Source: Linyphia triangularis
Taxonomy: Eukaryota; Arthropoda; Arachnida; Araneae; Linyphiidae
Length of the DNA stretch: 64,000 bases
Assembly: GCA_963978545.1 (NCBI GenBank)
Contig: OZ021727.1
Coordinates: forward strand, 44,863,385 to 44,927,384
Direction: 5' to 3'
The notes below the pieces were generated by a model. It saw nothing but the letters and a program-made list of their open reading frames with translations. It was not told where the DNA came from and did not search any database. The translations under genes were made by a program, and so were the position numbers. This document shows positions 11,029-23,419 of the stretch, piece by piece (position 1 is the first letter of the stretch; each line of letters opens with the position of its first letter).

Positions 11029-14000
11029 ACATTTTTTTGAAGTTTGGAGTGGTTTGTCTTTGTTCTGGAGCTTCTGAATATTTCTAAAAAATTAAAATTT
11101 TGTTTTTATATCTTAAGAATTGTATATTATACTAATTTGATGTATCCCTATACTCCTTTACCCAGAATTAAATTCTTGCTTGAGAATTGCAAAAAGTGCA
11201 TTAACAAATGGAGTCAAATGCAAAAAAAAAAGTTTTAAAATATTTTAATTTTTCTATAAAGTATTAATATGCCTATCCCTATTAAGTATTTTTATCATGA
11301 ATTGTAATGCTATTCAAATTTAAAATATTTATTGTTATCTTGTGCAAATAAAATTGAATGGATATGTAAAAGATCTTAATTGATAAGGATTCAAAGACAT
11401 CTTTTAAAATGTTGTAAAAATTAAGTTCAACTAAATTTACAATTTTTTAACCTTCCGTCGGGTACAATGTATTTCTCGGAGTTTAAGCATAGTGTGCTTG
11501 ATGGACTACATTTGAAAAACCATAAAAACCACTTATGTCCATTAATTTATATAAATGCCAAATGATAAACATTGGCGAAAAAAATGTATAAAAGTGTATG
11601 CAAAACTATAACCATTCGTCTTGCTAGTCAGTGGGATGAGACAACAAAATCACCTAATACTTGTTTCGATCAAATGTTCCTGTCAGAAGGTGAATTGTTT
11701 TGTTATTAATATTTTTTTCTCCCTCATGCTTAAAACATTATGTAAAAGAAAAATATATAGTTCCATTGAACTAAATTTCTTTTTAATGAGTAAAAAGCTT
11801 GTTTTGGGAAACATACCATTTTGCTTTCCTGACTGAATTAATAATATATATTTTGACAAGGGGGGGGGGGGGGGGTCTCTGACAACTTTTTTGAAAACTT
11901 CAAATCAATATGATTGGGATGTATTGGCTTGTGATAGCTCAAACTTTTAAATACTTAGTGGCTGATTTACTGTTTGTTGTATTAAATAAATTATTTGAAT
12001 TAACATTAGGCACATTTAGCTAGAGGTGGCGATTGGATTTAAAAAAAAAAAATTGGGGGGGGGGGGGTTGAGAAAGAAACTAAAATTCTCACTTTGTTGT
12101 CATCAGAATTGCTAGAATTTTGTCAAAAATCCTTTATTAATGCTGTTATAGTTGCAGTTACTCTTGCTTGGACACAAGAATTTGTATGTAAACATTAGAG
12201 GTTCCATTAGATCCAATTTTCCTTAAATTTTTGTTTCTCCTTAAAATTCCTAAAATTTTATTTGCAGTTTTTGCTAATTTCTCTAAGGAAAAAATCCTGA
12301 ATCTTTTTTTCATAGTGAAAGAAAACCTTTTACTTTAGCTACTTTTGAAAGCACTTCAGGACTGTTGATCTCCATAGAGTTGCTGGACCGAATTTCTTCC
12401 ATTTAAAAATTTTATTTAGGAAACAACTTATAAAAGCTGATATTTGATTTTAGAGTCCCCTTTTCTTGAGATTAGACTGTAAGCAATGAAAAAAAGTTGA
12501 TTTTAAAGTGTAAATGCATCCAAGAGTTGCATCTTTTTATCACATTTTAAAGCTAAGTACCTAGAAATTTGATTTCATTCGTTTGTCAAGTCTCCTAATT
12601 AGTGCATAAGTATATGATAGATGCTTTCAATTTTCATTGTTGCTTCTTTTCTTCCAATCCTGTGCTTTTATTACCACCTTCTACTTATGACTTGAAAACC
12701 AACCACCATTTATTTTGGGGTATGTCTACATTTTTATTGACTGCAGGATTAACTAATTTTTCTTGCCATTTTGTAACGTTGTGAACCTTATATTACCTGT
12801 GAACAATGTTAATTAGTTTACTCGCGTTTCTGCCAGTTGATAGTTAAATTTTATTTCTTTCACTTTGAAATATGCCAATCGAGCGTAAAGTTTCAAACAG
12901 CATGGATACACAGAGAAGTTGATAGTATAGCATTGAAAGAATTGGGTACTTAAACAGAAAATGTTAGCAATGCTTGTTGCCTGTTGTTCATGAAAATATT
13001 TCAAACAACCCTCTCCCCCCCCCCCCTTTCTTCACAAGGGCACGAAATATTGCAATAAATTATGTCCATGATTTAAGAGTAAGTCAATTGATAATGTCTT
13101 TACAAAAAAAAAGTGAGAATGAAAATGGTCTCGGCTATGATCTGAAAGTTGTAAAATCTGAAGCTCTATTGGGGATGCAAGTAGCTGAAAGATGTTTGTT
13201 GTTTTTGTCGGTTTTGAAACTAGCTTTAGAAAGAATATGTCCTGTCTTAAGAAAAAACATCCTTAAAATTTTGAGAATTTTATTTTAGAACTCCAACCTG
13301 ATTTTTTTTAGATATCTCACTGTGGCCCTTGATGTTAATCCAACATTTGGATTAGGTGGCTTATTACAAAATAAAGGTTACCACTTATGTTGAGGCATAT
13401 TCAAGTATTGTATTAAGCTTAATATAAAATTAAATTGTGTAGAATTGCATTGAATTAATTTCTAAATGAATTAAAGCTCTCTCAAAATAGAATGTTTCTT
13501 TCAAGTCTGCATTTTATTTAAATGCCATCTGTTTATAGTTGTTGAGAGGAAATTCTTTTGGAGAAAGTTTTGTTTTAAACCAAGTTTGTGCTGATTCTGC
13601 CTGCATATTTGTGCCGCAGTCTGTGGTAACATTGCAAGGGGCTCAAACCTCCTTAATTTTTTGGACGCCAACACAACTAATATATATACATCATAATATT
13701 GTTTTGTTATGGAATTTGTATAAAATAATACTTTTAAAATATTGTAAGACTAATCAATTCTTGGAAGACCGATATGGACTACTGAATGTAGCAACATTTT
13801 TTGTGCCACTAATCATTAACATGTAAATCGCAACCATTGAAACAAAAAATCTATTCCAAGAAGGCGGTTTATATTTTTAAGTTTAAAGAAAAGAAATTTA
13901 GAACAAGCTTAAATTTAAAGTTCTAAATCTGGCAAAATTATTTCGGGGAGGTGCAATGCGCAAAATGTTTTCAAATCTTGATTTTTCAAAAAATATTATA

Positions 14001-15157
14001 TGCGATTTACTATTGAATTGTTAATTAGTATAATTTTTTGTTGAAATGAGTGATTTAAAATCCACATTGTACTTTTTTCCATTCAAATGTACCACTTTAA
14101 TTTTCAAAACGCCAGTAATATGCAAGTGACACCCATTTATTTGCCGTGACAACCCCTTGACTCTCCCTGGCGGATCTTATTAACATTATTTTCATATTTC
14201 GATCATTTCAAGTTAAGGATGCATCATACATAGAACCCACTTTTCCTTCAATTTCTTTTAACTTTAGCGTTGTTGGCATTTCCTGGATAAATGTAAACAT
14301 TATAATGCGATTAAAACATTTAAATTATTTTAGCGCTTATAAGTAATTGTAAGTTTTCGGCTTGTTTCTTTTTTTCACAAAGTCCCATGTTAAAATTATA
14401 TTTTATGTTAGTCATTTATATTTGATTTTACTATTCAATTAAATTGAAATTATGGTAGTTAAACATTAAAATTCAGTTAAGGAAATGGATTTAAGATAAT
14501 TTTAAGTAAATAGTTTAAATACTTGGTTCTTAGGAGATTTACTTTGATATCAATCCATTACTTTTATATTCCTTCGAAAAATGTTTTAGGTGTGGTGGTT
14601 TCTGTTTTTAGAGAATTGTCTATTGAAATTATTTAATTTAATATTAGGTTAATGTTTTTTATGACCTATTATTTATAAGTAAGACATATTTATACACAAT
14701 CCCAATTTTGAAACTTTTTATTCCTCCTCTAAAAAAGAAATGTGGAATTCCCCTTATTCTGCAAAAATTCTTAACAAATTTATTTTAAATATTGAGAAAC
14801 ACAAATTAAAATTGAGAATGATTATTGTTGAATTTTAAAATCAATTTTGCAAAAATCAAATTGTTTTAATGGATTGAGTTTTTTTTTTTTAATGTCCTTA
14901 ATATCCTGTTGTATTTCTCTGTATAATAAGCAACGTCTAAGCACAACTTTCTTATCTATGTGACATGTCCTCAATATTTTTATTATTTCTCAGTCTGGGA
15001 TCAACAAATATAAAAATTCTAAGATTTTTGCCTAGTTTTCGAGTTATACAAAATACCGCAAAACGAACTCCATTAAACAACAGTTTATATCAAGCCTAAG
15101 TATAAGTAGACCAAAAATAATGGGATTTTTTGTGCCATAATGTTTACAAATCAGTTA
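11029..15157. other. Intergenic region between HSPE1 and the vanin-like gene
   Basis: No supported gene. It holds poly-G and poly-C tracts (near 11862-11876, 12055-12067 and 13014-13026), a dispersed repeat (12418-12525), and a decayed MITE copy (about 13930-14175). Short open frames at 12974-13288 and 13539-13826 show no recognisable motif or splice context. Confidence 0.5.
13930..14175. mobile_element. Decayed MITE of the family that hosts the BEL insertion
   Basis: It shares layout and phrases (ggggaggtgcaatgcg, cttgatttttca, ttttaattttcaaaa, ctccctgg) with the MITE split by the BEL element at 38091-44685 and the copy at 57903-58158. Divergence is high. Confidence 0.4.
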
Positions 15158-15163
15158 TTTATT
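15158..15163 (-). terminator. Possible polyadenylation signal of the vanin-like gene
   Basis: On the minus strand this reads AATAAA, 262 nt beyond the stop codon at 15425-15427. In such AT-rich DNA the motif is frequent, so the assignment is tentative. Confidence 0.3.
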
Positions 15164-15424
15164 TCAAATTTCTTGGATCTATCGGCTACTTTAGTGTGAT
15201 TGAATCTGAATGATGGTTAAATTAAAATCTTTTTCTTTTGAAATTATTTACAATCTGTTTCTTATTCATTCAATACATAACATTAGGATGTTGGAGGTCC
15301 TAGGGGGAATCTGACGCTACCCCCTCCCCCTTTTTTTTGCCCGCTTGTCGAGCAGTGATATTAATCTGTCTTCAAATTCAAAATAGTAAGTATTAAAGCG
15401 AAACAGATTTCCATACTTAATATC

Positions 15425-16807
15425 CTAGTCATTCAAAATATTATCTTGATCATAAATTCTTCCATACAATCCAAGAAAGTTAAGAGATGAATTCTCGTTT
15501 CGGTTACTGTATATAATTTCAGTTTTTCCATTAAACGACCAATTGTCCTTTTTTACCAAACGAACTCCACTGTTTACTGCAAATGGATAGACGTATTGCG
15601 TTGAAAAATTTCCTTTTATTTCAGCTTTTAGGAAAATAGTATTGGACTTTAATTTGTAGTTAACACACGGTACACCATCAAGTGCTTCGCAATGAGACAA
15701 AAAACATATTTCTGAACCGTATGAGTAGGTTTTGATATTCAAGTTATTTCCTGTAATTCCTAAAAAGTATTCCTCCCCCATGGATAGGGCTTGATATGAA
15801 AGAGAACAACAAAATGTATTGGAACAAACTTCCATGTTGCCTTCTTTACTTTCGAGTTTGTAATACTCATATTGTTCCGTTTGTGAAGGGAAACAACGGT
15901 AGTCTGTTAAAGCATCTGACGGTGGTCCAAGAACATTGGTACTACATTCAGTAATGAAATTGGCTTCTTCCTCGCCTTCTTCTTGAATGACTGAATCATC
16001 TTCAATGATAAATCGCTTGGTATTCAAAGGAATTTCATTCGAGGCATCGCTAATGATTTTCGGAACATTTGAAACTAAAAGTTTACTACGACCATCTGGA
16101 TTGTCAGTATATATTAACGCACCTCTATCTGCTGCATAAATGCCACTTCCTATTGTGCCTGTTCTCGGATCGTGGACATTTGCAGCAAGAAGGTTGATTT
16201 TGTTGGATATGGCCCAAGCTTGTTGATAAGAAGTTGCGAAAAATATAAAGGGGAGGGTATTGAACCAGTACGTCGGATAGGCAAGATTGGCCACTTTACT
16301 TTGGGTTACGGCTAGTACCGATTCTTTGAAGATTAAATCAAAGCATATGACTGTGGTAAAATTCCCAAAATCTGTCTCAAAATAAACATCTTCCGGAAAA
16401 TCGGGAGTCTTCAATAGAGGTTCGTAGTAAAGGTGTCTTTTGTAATATCTGGCTATTAGTTCACCTTGTCTGTTAAATACTACATTCGTGTTATAGAAAA
16501 AGTGACCATCATCCGGACATTCACTGTTGCTTGACGTGCAAGATTCCACGTCTTCCGCATCGCAAAATTGTGAAAATTCGCAGTTTTTCTTATCGAACAT
16601 ATTTCCCACAACAAAAATTCCATATTTCTTTGCCAAGCAACTTAATTTTGAGAGAGATGGACTGTTCTTAAACTCCGGTTGATTGCATGGGTTGGAAATT
16701 GTTGACTTAGGATTCGGGATATCTTCTGACAATTCGAAAATCAAGCTTTTATTTAATTTCAATGGAGGAAATAGGCCACATTCGGGAAATACTATTATAT
16801 CGGCTCC
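15425..16807 (-). CDS. Vanin-like gene, exon 3 (catalytic and base domains)
   Basis: A single 1383-nt exon encodes 460 of the 528 residues: the GADIIVFPECGLFPP catalytic segment, the Lys and Cys motifs, a conserved NLAYPTYWFNTLPF-type segment, and a cysteine-bearing C-terminal region characteristic of vanins. Starting the protein at its first internal TTG would lose the catalytic glutamate; the acceptor tatag just upstream of GGAGCC is the correct boundary. Most of the coding sequence in one exon is unlike the more divided vertebrate vanin genes. Confidence 0.88.
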   Translation of the reverse strand, partial: GADIIVFPECGLFPPLKLNKSLIFELSEDIPNPKSTISNPCNQPEFKNSPSLSKLSCLAKKYGIFVVGNMFDKKNCEFSQFCDAEDVESCTSSNSECPDDGHFFYNTNVVFNRQGELIARYYKRHLYYEPLLKTPDFPEDVYFETDFGNFTTVICFDLIFKESVLAVTQSKVANLAYPTYWFNTLPFIFFATSYQQAWAISNKINLLAANVHDPRTGTIGSGIYAADRGALIYTDNPDGRSKLLVSNVPKIISDASNEIPLNTKRFIIEDDSVIQEEGEEEANFITECSTNVLGPPSDALTDYRCFPSQTEQYEYYKLESKEGNMEVCSNTFCCSLSYQALSMGEEYFLGITGNNLNIKTYSYGSEICFLSHCEALDGVPCVNYKLKSNTIFLKAEIKGNFSTQYVYPFAVNSGVRLVKKDNWSFNGKTEIIYSNRNENSSLNFLGLYGRIYDQDNILND

Positions 16808-19800
16808 CTATAAAAAATAATGAAAATAAAGTTAGGATTTCAAAATTTATTATGCAATTAATCTCAAATGTAAATAATAATGTCACATGTAAGATAAGTA
16901 ATTTAATATTCTCATAATTCTAACTATACGCTTATTATTATTATTTATTGACTGTGAAAATAAATTTAATAGTGACAGTCACTGAAAAACACCATTTTCA
17001 CACATTATTGATGACAGATAATTTTTATTGGGATGTTCGAGGCTTAATTCAATGGTTGAATTGTTACTCAAATTATGATTTGAATTGATTTTTAGGAAGA
17101 TCAGATAACCCAAAATGAATTCGAAAATGACATTTCGAAGGTAAATATTATAATCCATAAAAACAGTTTTTAAAAAATCCTTTATATGCCTTGTCAATTT
17201 TTACATTCATTAACACAGCGCCGATATCAAAAACATTTCTATCAGCAAAATGTGCGGCAAACTATGTTTCAAAATTTATTTTTAAAAATGAACGTGAGTT
17301 TAAGCTCTGGCATTTAAATATCATTTACTTAATCTGAATAAAGTAATCTTATTACTTATTAAAAAAATTGTAACTGGAAAGAGTTTCAACAATGATTGGT
17401 TTAATGCTATTTTAACGCGATTGGATGAAGTAGCAAGTTGGTTTATTAGTATTCCGTAAAAGCGAGCTTTTAGTGACAGTAATTGACTCAAATACAATAC
17501 ATCGACATCGAACCTATCTGCCAAGTTTCAGCCCGATTGGATGACACAAATGCGGTTAATTAGGCCTCCGCTGATTACGCCCACATCGACAAATATACAC
17601 ACAAAATCGAAGTTTATATAAAGGATTTAAAAAGATAAATATGAAATTTATCTCTGTTATGATGATTTGGTGGCATGTCTTTTAAAATAGCTTATATTTG
17701 GCTGAATTCAATATATTGGTTAAGATAAACTGAAATAGTTTTCGTAATGACTTACAGCAATTCGAAATCTATTACTTAATATTTGAATTCAATCTCAAAA
17801 AGCATATTGGAATCAGTTTTTCCATTCATACATATTATCCTTTGTACACTTTTTGGATTGTCAGAGTGCAGTCAAACAATATAAAGGGGGTGTTCAGCGA
17901 AGGACTCCCTGATTTTAAAATTAAATAACTAGAAAACAAAGATCGATAGAAGAATGAAACAAAAAGTATATTTATTTTGAAAAAATCTTACACTAAATTT
18001 TCCAAATTAGTAACAAATTTTTTCAACAGGTGGCGCTGTACACTGTTGTTCTTATGAAGACAGAGTGCTTTGAAGTTCAGCGCGATCAGTCTTCAGACAG
18101 TTCCACTATTGAAACTTGAAAGGAATTTAACGTGATTACAACAACTGATTGCAGATGACAAATTTATAACATATTTCTAGAATTTTGGAACTACAGCGCC
18201 ATCTATTGGCACCATTTGTAACTAATTTTGAAAATTTAGTATAAGATTTTTACAGCTTTCAAAATAACTATACTTTTTGTTTCGTCATTCTATCGATCTT
18301 TTTTTTTTTTTTTTTTTTAGTTATTTAATTTTAAAATCGGGGAGTCCTTCGCTGGACAATCTGCATCGATAAGATTTGTGTCTAACATCTAGATTTCACT
18401 TTGTGAGTGGGTGCCCGAAGATTCGGATTCCATGTATACTATAAGCTTTCAACAACTGTGTTTAGTGTAAAAGTTCAATGTTTTCGTGGTAATTAGCAAA
18501 TTTATCTTTAAACTAAGTATAATTCTCCTCGAAGTTAGAATTTTAACGCAAGCGCGGATTTAGAACGATTCGCTGGACGCAGGGCTTGATTTAGGAAACT
18601 GATCACTATAGACACAATGTAGTATATGGGGTACCCATGTACGATAGTAAGTGTTATTTAAATATTAATGATAATATTCATTACCCCCTTGATTAAATTA
18701 ATGTCAAGATATTAATATTTCTAATAATTAATGATCTATAAAAATATATTATATTTTATGGCATTGAATAAGAGCATCGAATAGAATATTGTTAGTTACA
18801 CGGTAATTCAGAATTTTTCATTCATTTTGGGGCCCTGGGCCTGGACCTAATGGGAAATACGGCCTTGGCTGGAGGGAGGGTAGATGCGGTTGGTGGTGTT
18901 AGTGTAAATGCTTCAGTAATAGTAGTTGAGTAAAGGAGTTCACAAGAAAGCGTCTCGTATTGAAACTTGTGCAGAAATAAGAGGGGTTGCAACACTTTAG
19001 TTTTGATATATTCATCTGCTTAATCCCTGCAACATCAACCAAGTTCTGACATATCCCACATGACTCGGGTATTCTTCAGAGTGCATTATGACTTACGTTT
19101 AAAGCTGCTGCCTTGGCAGCTGTTTCGTATATTTTTAAATTCTTCTCCACAATTTCAGCCGCGGAGTAGGACAGATCGGTGAACTGGACAAGCTCCAAAA
19201 CAGCTGCTCTATAGTGGTCACTTGCTCGCACCGTTGAGAAGCTCACCAAGAGAATGAAACACAACCCTTGGAACCGATCTATGAGAAAAGGGGGAAAATG
19301 CTTCTAAATTGTTGAAATTATGTATAAAAAGTATTCTTAAAGGTTAAAACGCATTTACTGTAGTTTCCAGTATATTTCTATTTCATCAACTTGTATTGGA
19401 ATAATTTAAACTCTGTTGATTTTCCAGATGCTTAAGCATCAATTATTAAAGGATGTATAACAACATTTTATTGCGTTCTTGAGCCTCGGGTACGATACTA
19501 GTGGATGCTAAGTTTCTCCATTCCAAATGTTAACCAGATTTAACTTTAAAAATGAAATTTAGCGATAGGTATAATTATATTAGAAATCAATTGTATAAAC
19601 AGTGGAAAAGAAAGCATTGCTCTAAGTAATAGTATTAAAAAATTTAATTCAAAAGTTTCGAAGTACATATTTCGGGGTAATACCATGAATAGGTCATTTG
19701 GATTGGAGGTTTTCTATTGGAAGAGCTTCATTATGATATACTGCGCCCAGGAGTGTACTGGCCATAGGGTTGTCCGTTGCAATCACTGGGACGGTCAGTG

Positions 19801-19855
19801 TTTGTATAAAATGGGCCAGTATGGTTTGGAAGATTTTTTTCCTCCCCTTAACATG

Positions 19856-19888
<33 letters not shown>

Positions 19889-21039
19889 CAATAGATTTAA
19901 ATCTCAAATTATACCCACCAGCCCCCTATATCTACAATATCGTATTACGAATTTTAATAACTTTTAAGGTTAAATATATACTATCATTTTAGACGTCGTT
20001 TTTTAATAAACATAATAGTTATATACATGGACTTGGACATTCTATATTTTTCAATTTAGATTTTTTTTATATATATAGCTTTTGAAACAATTATACATTG
20101 GAATAATTTTACTATGAACAAGAATTATTAAAATCTGATCAATGATTATATTGAAAATTTGGACTGGCATAAATCAAAAATCATCGGGCCGATTTTATGT
20201 CCTAGTACGCCACTGACTACGCCCGAACATCTTCAGTTTATTTGTGTGAAATGAGATGACATCCAAGGGAGAACTATCCGGCATTTGAGTCTCATATGGG
20301 AGAAAACCCATACAACGTGAAAGAGAAATATGATATTAGGTACATGGGTCTAGAAAAGAGTAATGATTCCTCTTAAATTAACGTGTAAAATTACTTTTTG
20401 AAAATGGTTTCAAAGAGCTAATTTATCAAACTAGAAAATTGTAAGGCGCCGGTTGTAAAATGATGAATATAACAAACACTTTAATTTAATACACACGAAA
20501 TATTTATTAAAAATTAAATTTTTCCTTTAATATTGTACAAAGGAAATTCATTTCTGATACATATATGAAATGCTAAAACATATTTGATAAAATTTTGTTT
20601 TTAATGAAGAACCTCTTGTAAAATTAAATTGCGTGTAAATTCGACAGGGGAATTGAATGCATAATTGGGATGTTTACTGACAATAGAATCAGCTTTATAA
20701 TCTATTTGAGAGTTACCATCAATCAACTTGATTATTTTCCTATTCATTAACATAGCTTTATTACTTTGCATGGGAATTCTTAAAATATGTACTCAAGCTT
20801 GGGGCTCTTCGATATCCTAAAATAGGTAACAAATAATTCAGCAGGGCAATTACACGCAGGGCAATTGTAATTTAAAATCATTTTGATTCAGCAATGTCAT
20901 TCTAACATTAAAAAAAAAAAACCCGCCTTTTTTTTTATTTAAAAATTATTTTTTATAATTATTATATTATACAAAAAGATCAGAAAAGCAATTAGGTAAT
21001 AACTTAAGAATACTCACTTAATATTTTGTTCATTGTCAT
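15425..21039 (-). CDS. Vanin/biotinidase-like amidohydrolase, three coding exons
   Basis: Member of the carbon-nitrogen hydrolase superfamily, vanin/biotinidase branch, whose members hydrolyse pantetheine or biotinyl amides outside the cell. Coding exons by GT-AG sites: 21039-21018 (starts ATG, donor gtgagt), 19278-19097 (acceptor catag, donor gtaagt) and 16807-15425 (acceptor tatag, ends TAG). Phases fit (first junction splits a codon 1+2, second is phase 0), giving 528 codons, close to the roughly 500-residue family length. The N-terminus has a basic start then CFILLVSFSTVRA, a signal peptide. Catalytic triad: Glu77 in IIVFPECG, Lys191 in RYYKRHL, Cys223 in VICFDLIF. No hydrophobic C-terminal tail is seen, so it is probably secreted rather than GPI-anchored. 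A second ATG two codons inside the start is an alternative initiation site. Confidence 0.88.
17891..18359. mobile_element. MITE with about 130-bp inverted termini (intron 2 of vanin-like gene)
   Basis: The left end (ttcagcgaaggactccctga) is mirrored by tcggggagtccttcgctgga at the right. Inside, aagatcgatagaa, aaaagtata and aaatcttacactaaattttc phrases repeat inverted. No coding capacity. The long simple termini suggest a mariner-type MITE, but no clear TA duplication was identified. Confidence 0.75.
19748..20215. mobile_element. hAT-type MITE, 468 bp (intron 1 of vanin-like gene)
   Basis: The ends start CAGGAGTGTACTGG and, on the minus strand from 20215, CAGTGGCGTACTAGG. The flanks are actgcgcc (19740-19747) and actacgcc (20216-20223), an 8-bp duplication with one change, diagnostic of hAT insertion. 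It contains a T run (about 19858-19883). Confidence 0.75.
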
Positions 21040-22064
21040 TCTTAGTTGGAAGTATTACATATCATTTCCTGCTGCAATAATAATAATAATAAAGACCCTC
21101 TGTGTCATTTCTTCAAATGATCAATCACACTGTGGGACAGATAAATGAAAGAGATTGTTCGACAGTCACTGATACATCGTAATCGTTATCTAAGTTTGTT
21201 AGATATTCGAGAGAGGGAAGTTCTTTCACATTGTCGTCTTGATTTGCTAACATCCTTTAAAAACCTTTAAGTTGCAATTTAAAACATCAGAAACATTTTT
21301 CAAAAAACTAAAAATATAACTTCAAATCAAAATTATGTGTTAATGAGCGTTGAGGTACTTTTGCCAAGAAAAACAAAAAGAGGAAAGTTTCGTAAAAAAC
21401 CTAAATATATCAGTTTTTCCTCAAACGTATTCATATAACTGTCCGTATTATATTTGCGTTTGAGGATATTGTTATGATGTCATAAAATCAAATTTTCGAG
21501 TTAAATTCTCTTTAAACAATTAAAAAATCCGAATAATTTGACTTCCCGTGTCTTTTATTTGTCAGAAATATCGTTCTATTACTACTTATGTAGTTTCATT
21601 GTAAAATGGGCCTATTTTTTCCTGAACGGGCCTGCGGTTGCCAAAATTGTTTTAATCAAAATAAATAAAAGATATGTTTTTCTTTATACGTGTTCCTACT
21701 TTCCGTCTTCCAATCCAGCTGAATCTTGGCAAATAGACTCGTTGTAGATGACAATGTATTCAATCAAGTTTTTTTTGGGGAAAAGAGTAAATACTCCGGA
21801 ATGGATCCTTTGCTCTTAGTGGACAAACACTATGAAAACTCGTTCTGAGCTTTAGAAGTTGAAATTGCACATAAAAATTGGATATGCATATATGGGATTT
21901 ATATTAAAAACTTTATTTTTAAGGGTTATATTTATCCTCCGTATTAAAATGATTAAATTGTTTCTAGTATGTCAATAACTATCAAATAAAAATATATACA
22001 GACGCTAAAGAATACATAGTTCAAAATTAAGTACAGAGTTAAAAAGAATATATTATCTATAGCA
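20224..22064. other. Vanin-like intron 1 remainder and 5' flank
   Basis: Apart from the start exon (21018-21039) I see no gene. The minus-strand 5' UTR and promoter must lie in 21040-22064; no TATA box can be singled out in this AT-rich DNA. Confidence 0.4.
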
Positions 22065-22523
22065 TGTTGCACAAATTGTCTGTATATAGTGTAAATAGTG
22101 ACGTATTAATTTAAAATTCTATTGTACTTTATTTTTATCTTATTTTATTTTTTTAACAGCGATTATACAGGTTAGAAAAGGTGGCAACACCTAAAGCAAT
22201 CGAGAAATTTCGAGACGTTTCTTTTCCGACGAATTGGCTGGAAATTTATCGATTGTTCTCTCGCGCCAAGTATAAATAAGACTGTAGATCGGGAAAGTTT
22301 TCAGATTGACTTCGGACTTCGTTGAAAGCTGATCGCTTTGTTTACCTATTGGAGTGAGCTTGTATAATCGCTGAATTCGAAATTGTTTTTGCTGAAGCTT
22401 GTGTTGAAGCTTGAGAGTGACCGTTGCCTTTGAATAAATTTTGTGAGTTTTCTGAAGAGAGAATAAATATTTTTATACCGTAAAAACTGTGCCATCATTG
22501 CCTCAGTGGAAAAATTTATAACA
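22065..22523 (+). repeat. Gypsy 5' LTR
   Basis: Starts TGTTGCACAAATTG, ends TTATAACA. It carries a TATA-like box (tataaata, 22271-22278) and AATAAA motifs near its 3' end. It differs from the 3' LTR only at position 22127 (c here, a at 32070). Confidence 0.93.
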
Positions 22524-22524
22524 G

Positions 22525-22541
22525 TGGTGTCAGAAGTGGGG
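22525..22541 (+). promoter_or_regulatory. Gypsy primer-binding site, probably tRNA-Leu
   Basis: TGGTGTCAGAAGTGGGG begins two bases after the LTR. It begins with the complement of a tRNA CCA end, and the rest resembles the complement of tRNA-Leu 3' ends with one internal mismatch. The tRNA identity is from recollection. Confidence 0.6.
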
Positions 22542-22555
22542 TCAAGTCATCTTGA

Positions 22556-23419
22556 ATGCCGACTACTAGAGGAATGATGGAAGACCAAATGAAGCAGTTG
22601 TTGGAAATGCTTTCTGGAATGAAAGCCTGTCAAGAAACCACCGCAGCCGAAATGAAAGCCGAACTTTCCGCTACAATCGCCGCCGGTCAAGCCCGTCAAG
22701 AATCTACCAATGCTGAATTCGCTGCCGCGATTACGGGTGACATTAAAGCTTTAGCCGCCAAGTGTGAAACAACATCTGCAGTAGTGAATGAGATCAAAGA
22801 AGAAATAAAGATAGAGCTAGCCTCAATGGTGGAATCAACCATAATAGAAACTACCTCAAACGTTCTGCAATCCGTGAAAGAAGAAGTATTCAATGCAGTA
22901 AGAAAGGAAGTTGATGAAAAGTTTGAGGAGTTTAACGGAAAAGTTTCCATTGTGCAAGAAAAAGTTTCCATCGTGCAAGAAAAAGTTTCCATCGTGCAAG
23001 AAAAAGTTTCCACCATGCAAGAAAAAGTTTCCACCTTAAAGGAAGAGCAAGACAAATTTATTGACGTTGTAGAAAAAAGGCTGCGAAAAATGGAAACGCG
23101 TGAAGCTGTGGCCATAGCGTCGCCTAATTGGGATAACGCTTCCATCCCCTTTATGGCGCCCCGCTCTAACATCAAAGTGGCCACTTTTGATGGGAGGTCG
23201 TCTTGGCGTGTTTATCAAACGCAATTTGAAATGATTGCTTCTGCGAATGGTTGGGACGATACTTCGAAAGCATTCCATCTCGCAGCATCTCTTCGAGGTG
23301 AAGCTGCTGACATTTTACAGACACTACCTGAAGAGAAGCGGGGAGAATTCGTGGCGCTGGCAAGTGCGTTGGAGTTAAGATTTGGGGAGCAGCATCTAAA
23401 GGATTACAACAGACTGTAA
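22556..23419 (+). pseudogene. Gypsy gag, N-terminal part to an in-frame stop
   Basis: ATG at 22556 opens a 287-codon frame. The N-terminus is a long helical region with five near-identical 7-residue repeats (EKVSIVQ type, encoded at about 22939-23043), a probable coiled coil. From about residue 205 it matches the gypsy capsid core (FDGRSSWRVYQTQFEMIA ... LRFGEQHL). A TAA at 23417-23419 interrupts the frame, which continues directly in the next entry, so the capsid protein is cut. Confidence 0.85.

Noticed and set aside
12974..13288. 104-codon plus-strand frame
   Set aside because: No recognisable motif, begins across a poly-C tract and lacks consistent splice sites.
22696..23184. 162-codon minus-strand frame
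   Set aside because: Shadow of the gypsy gag frame; its repeats mirror the 21-bp minisatellite.
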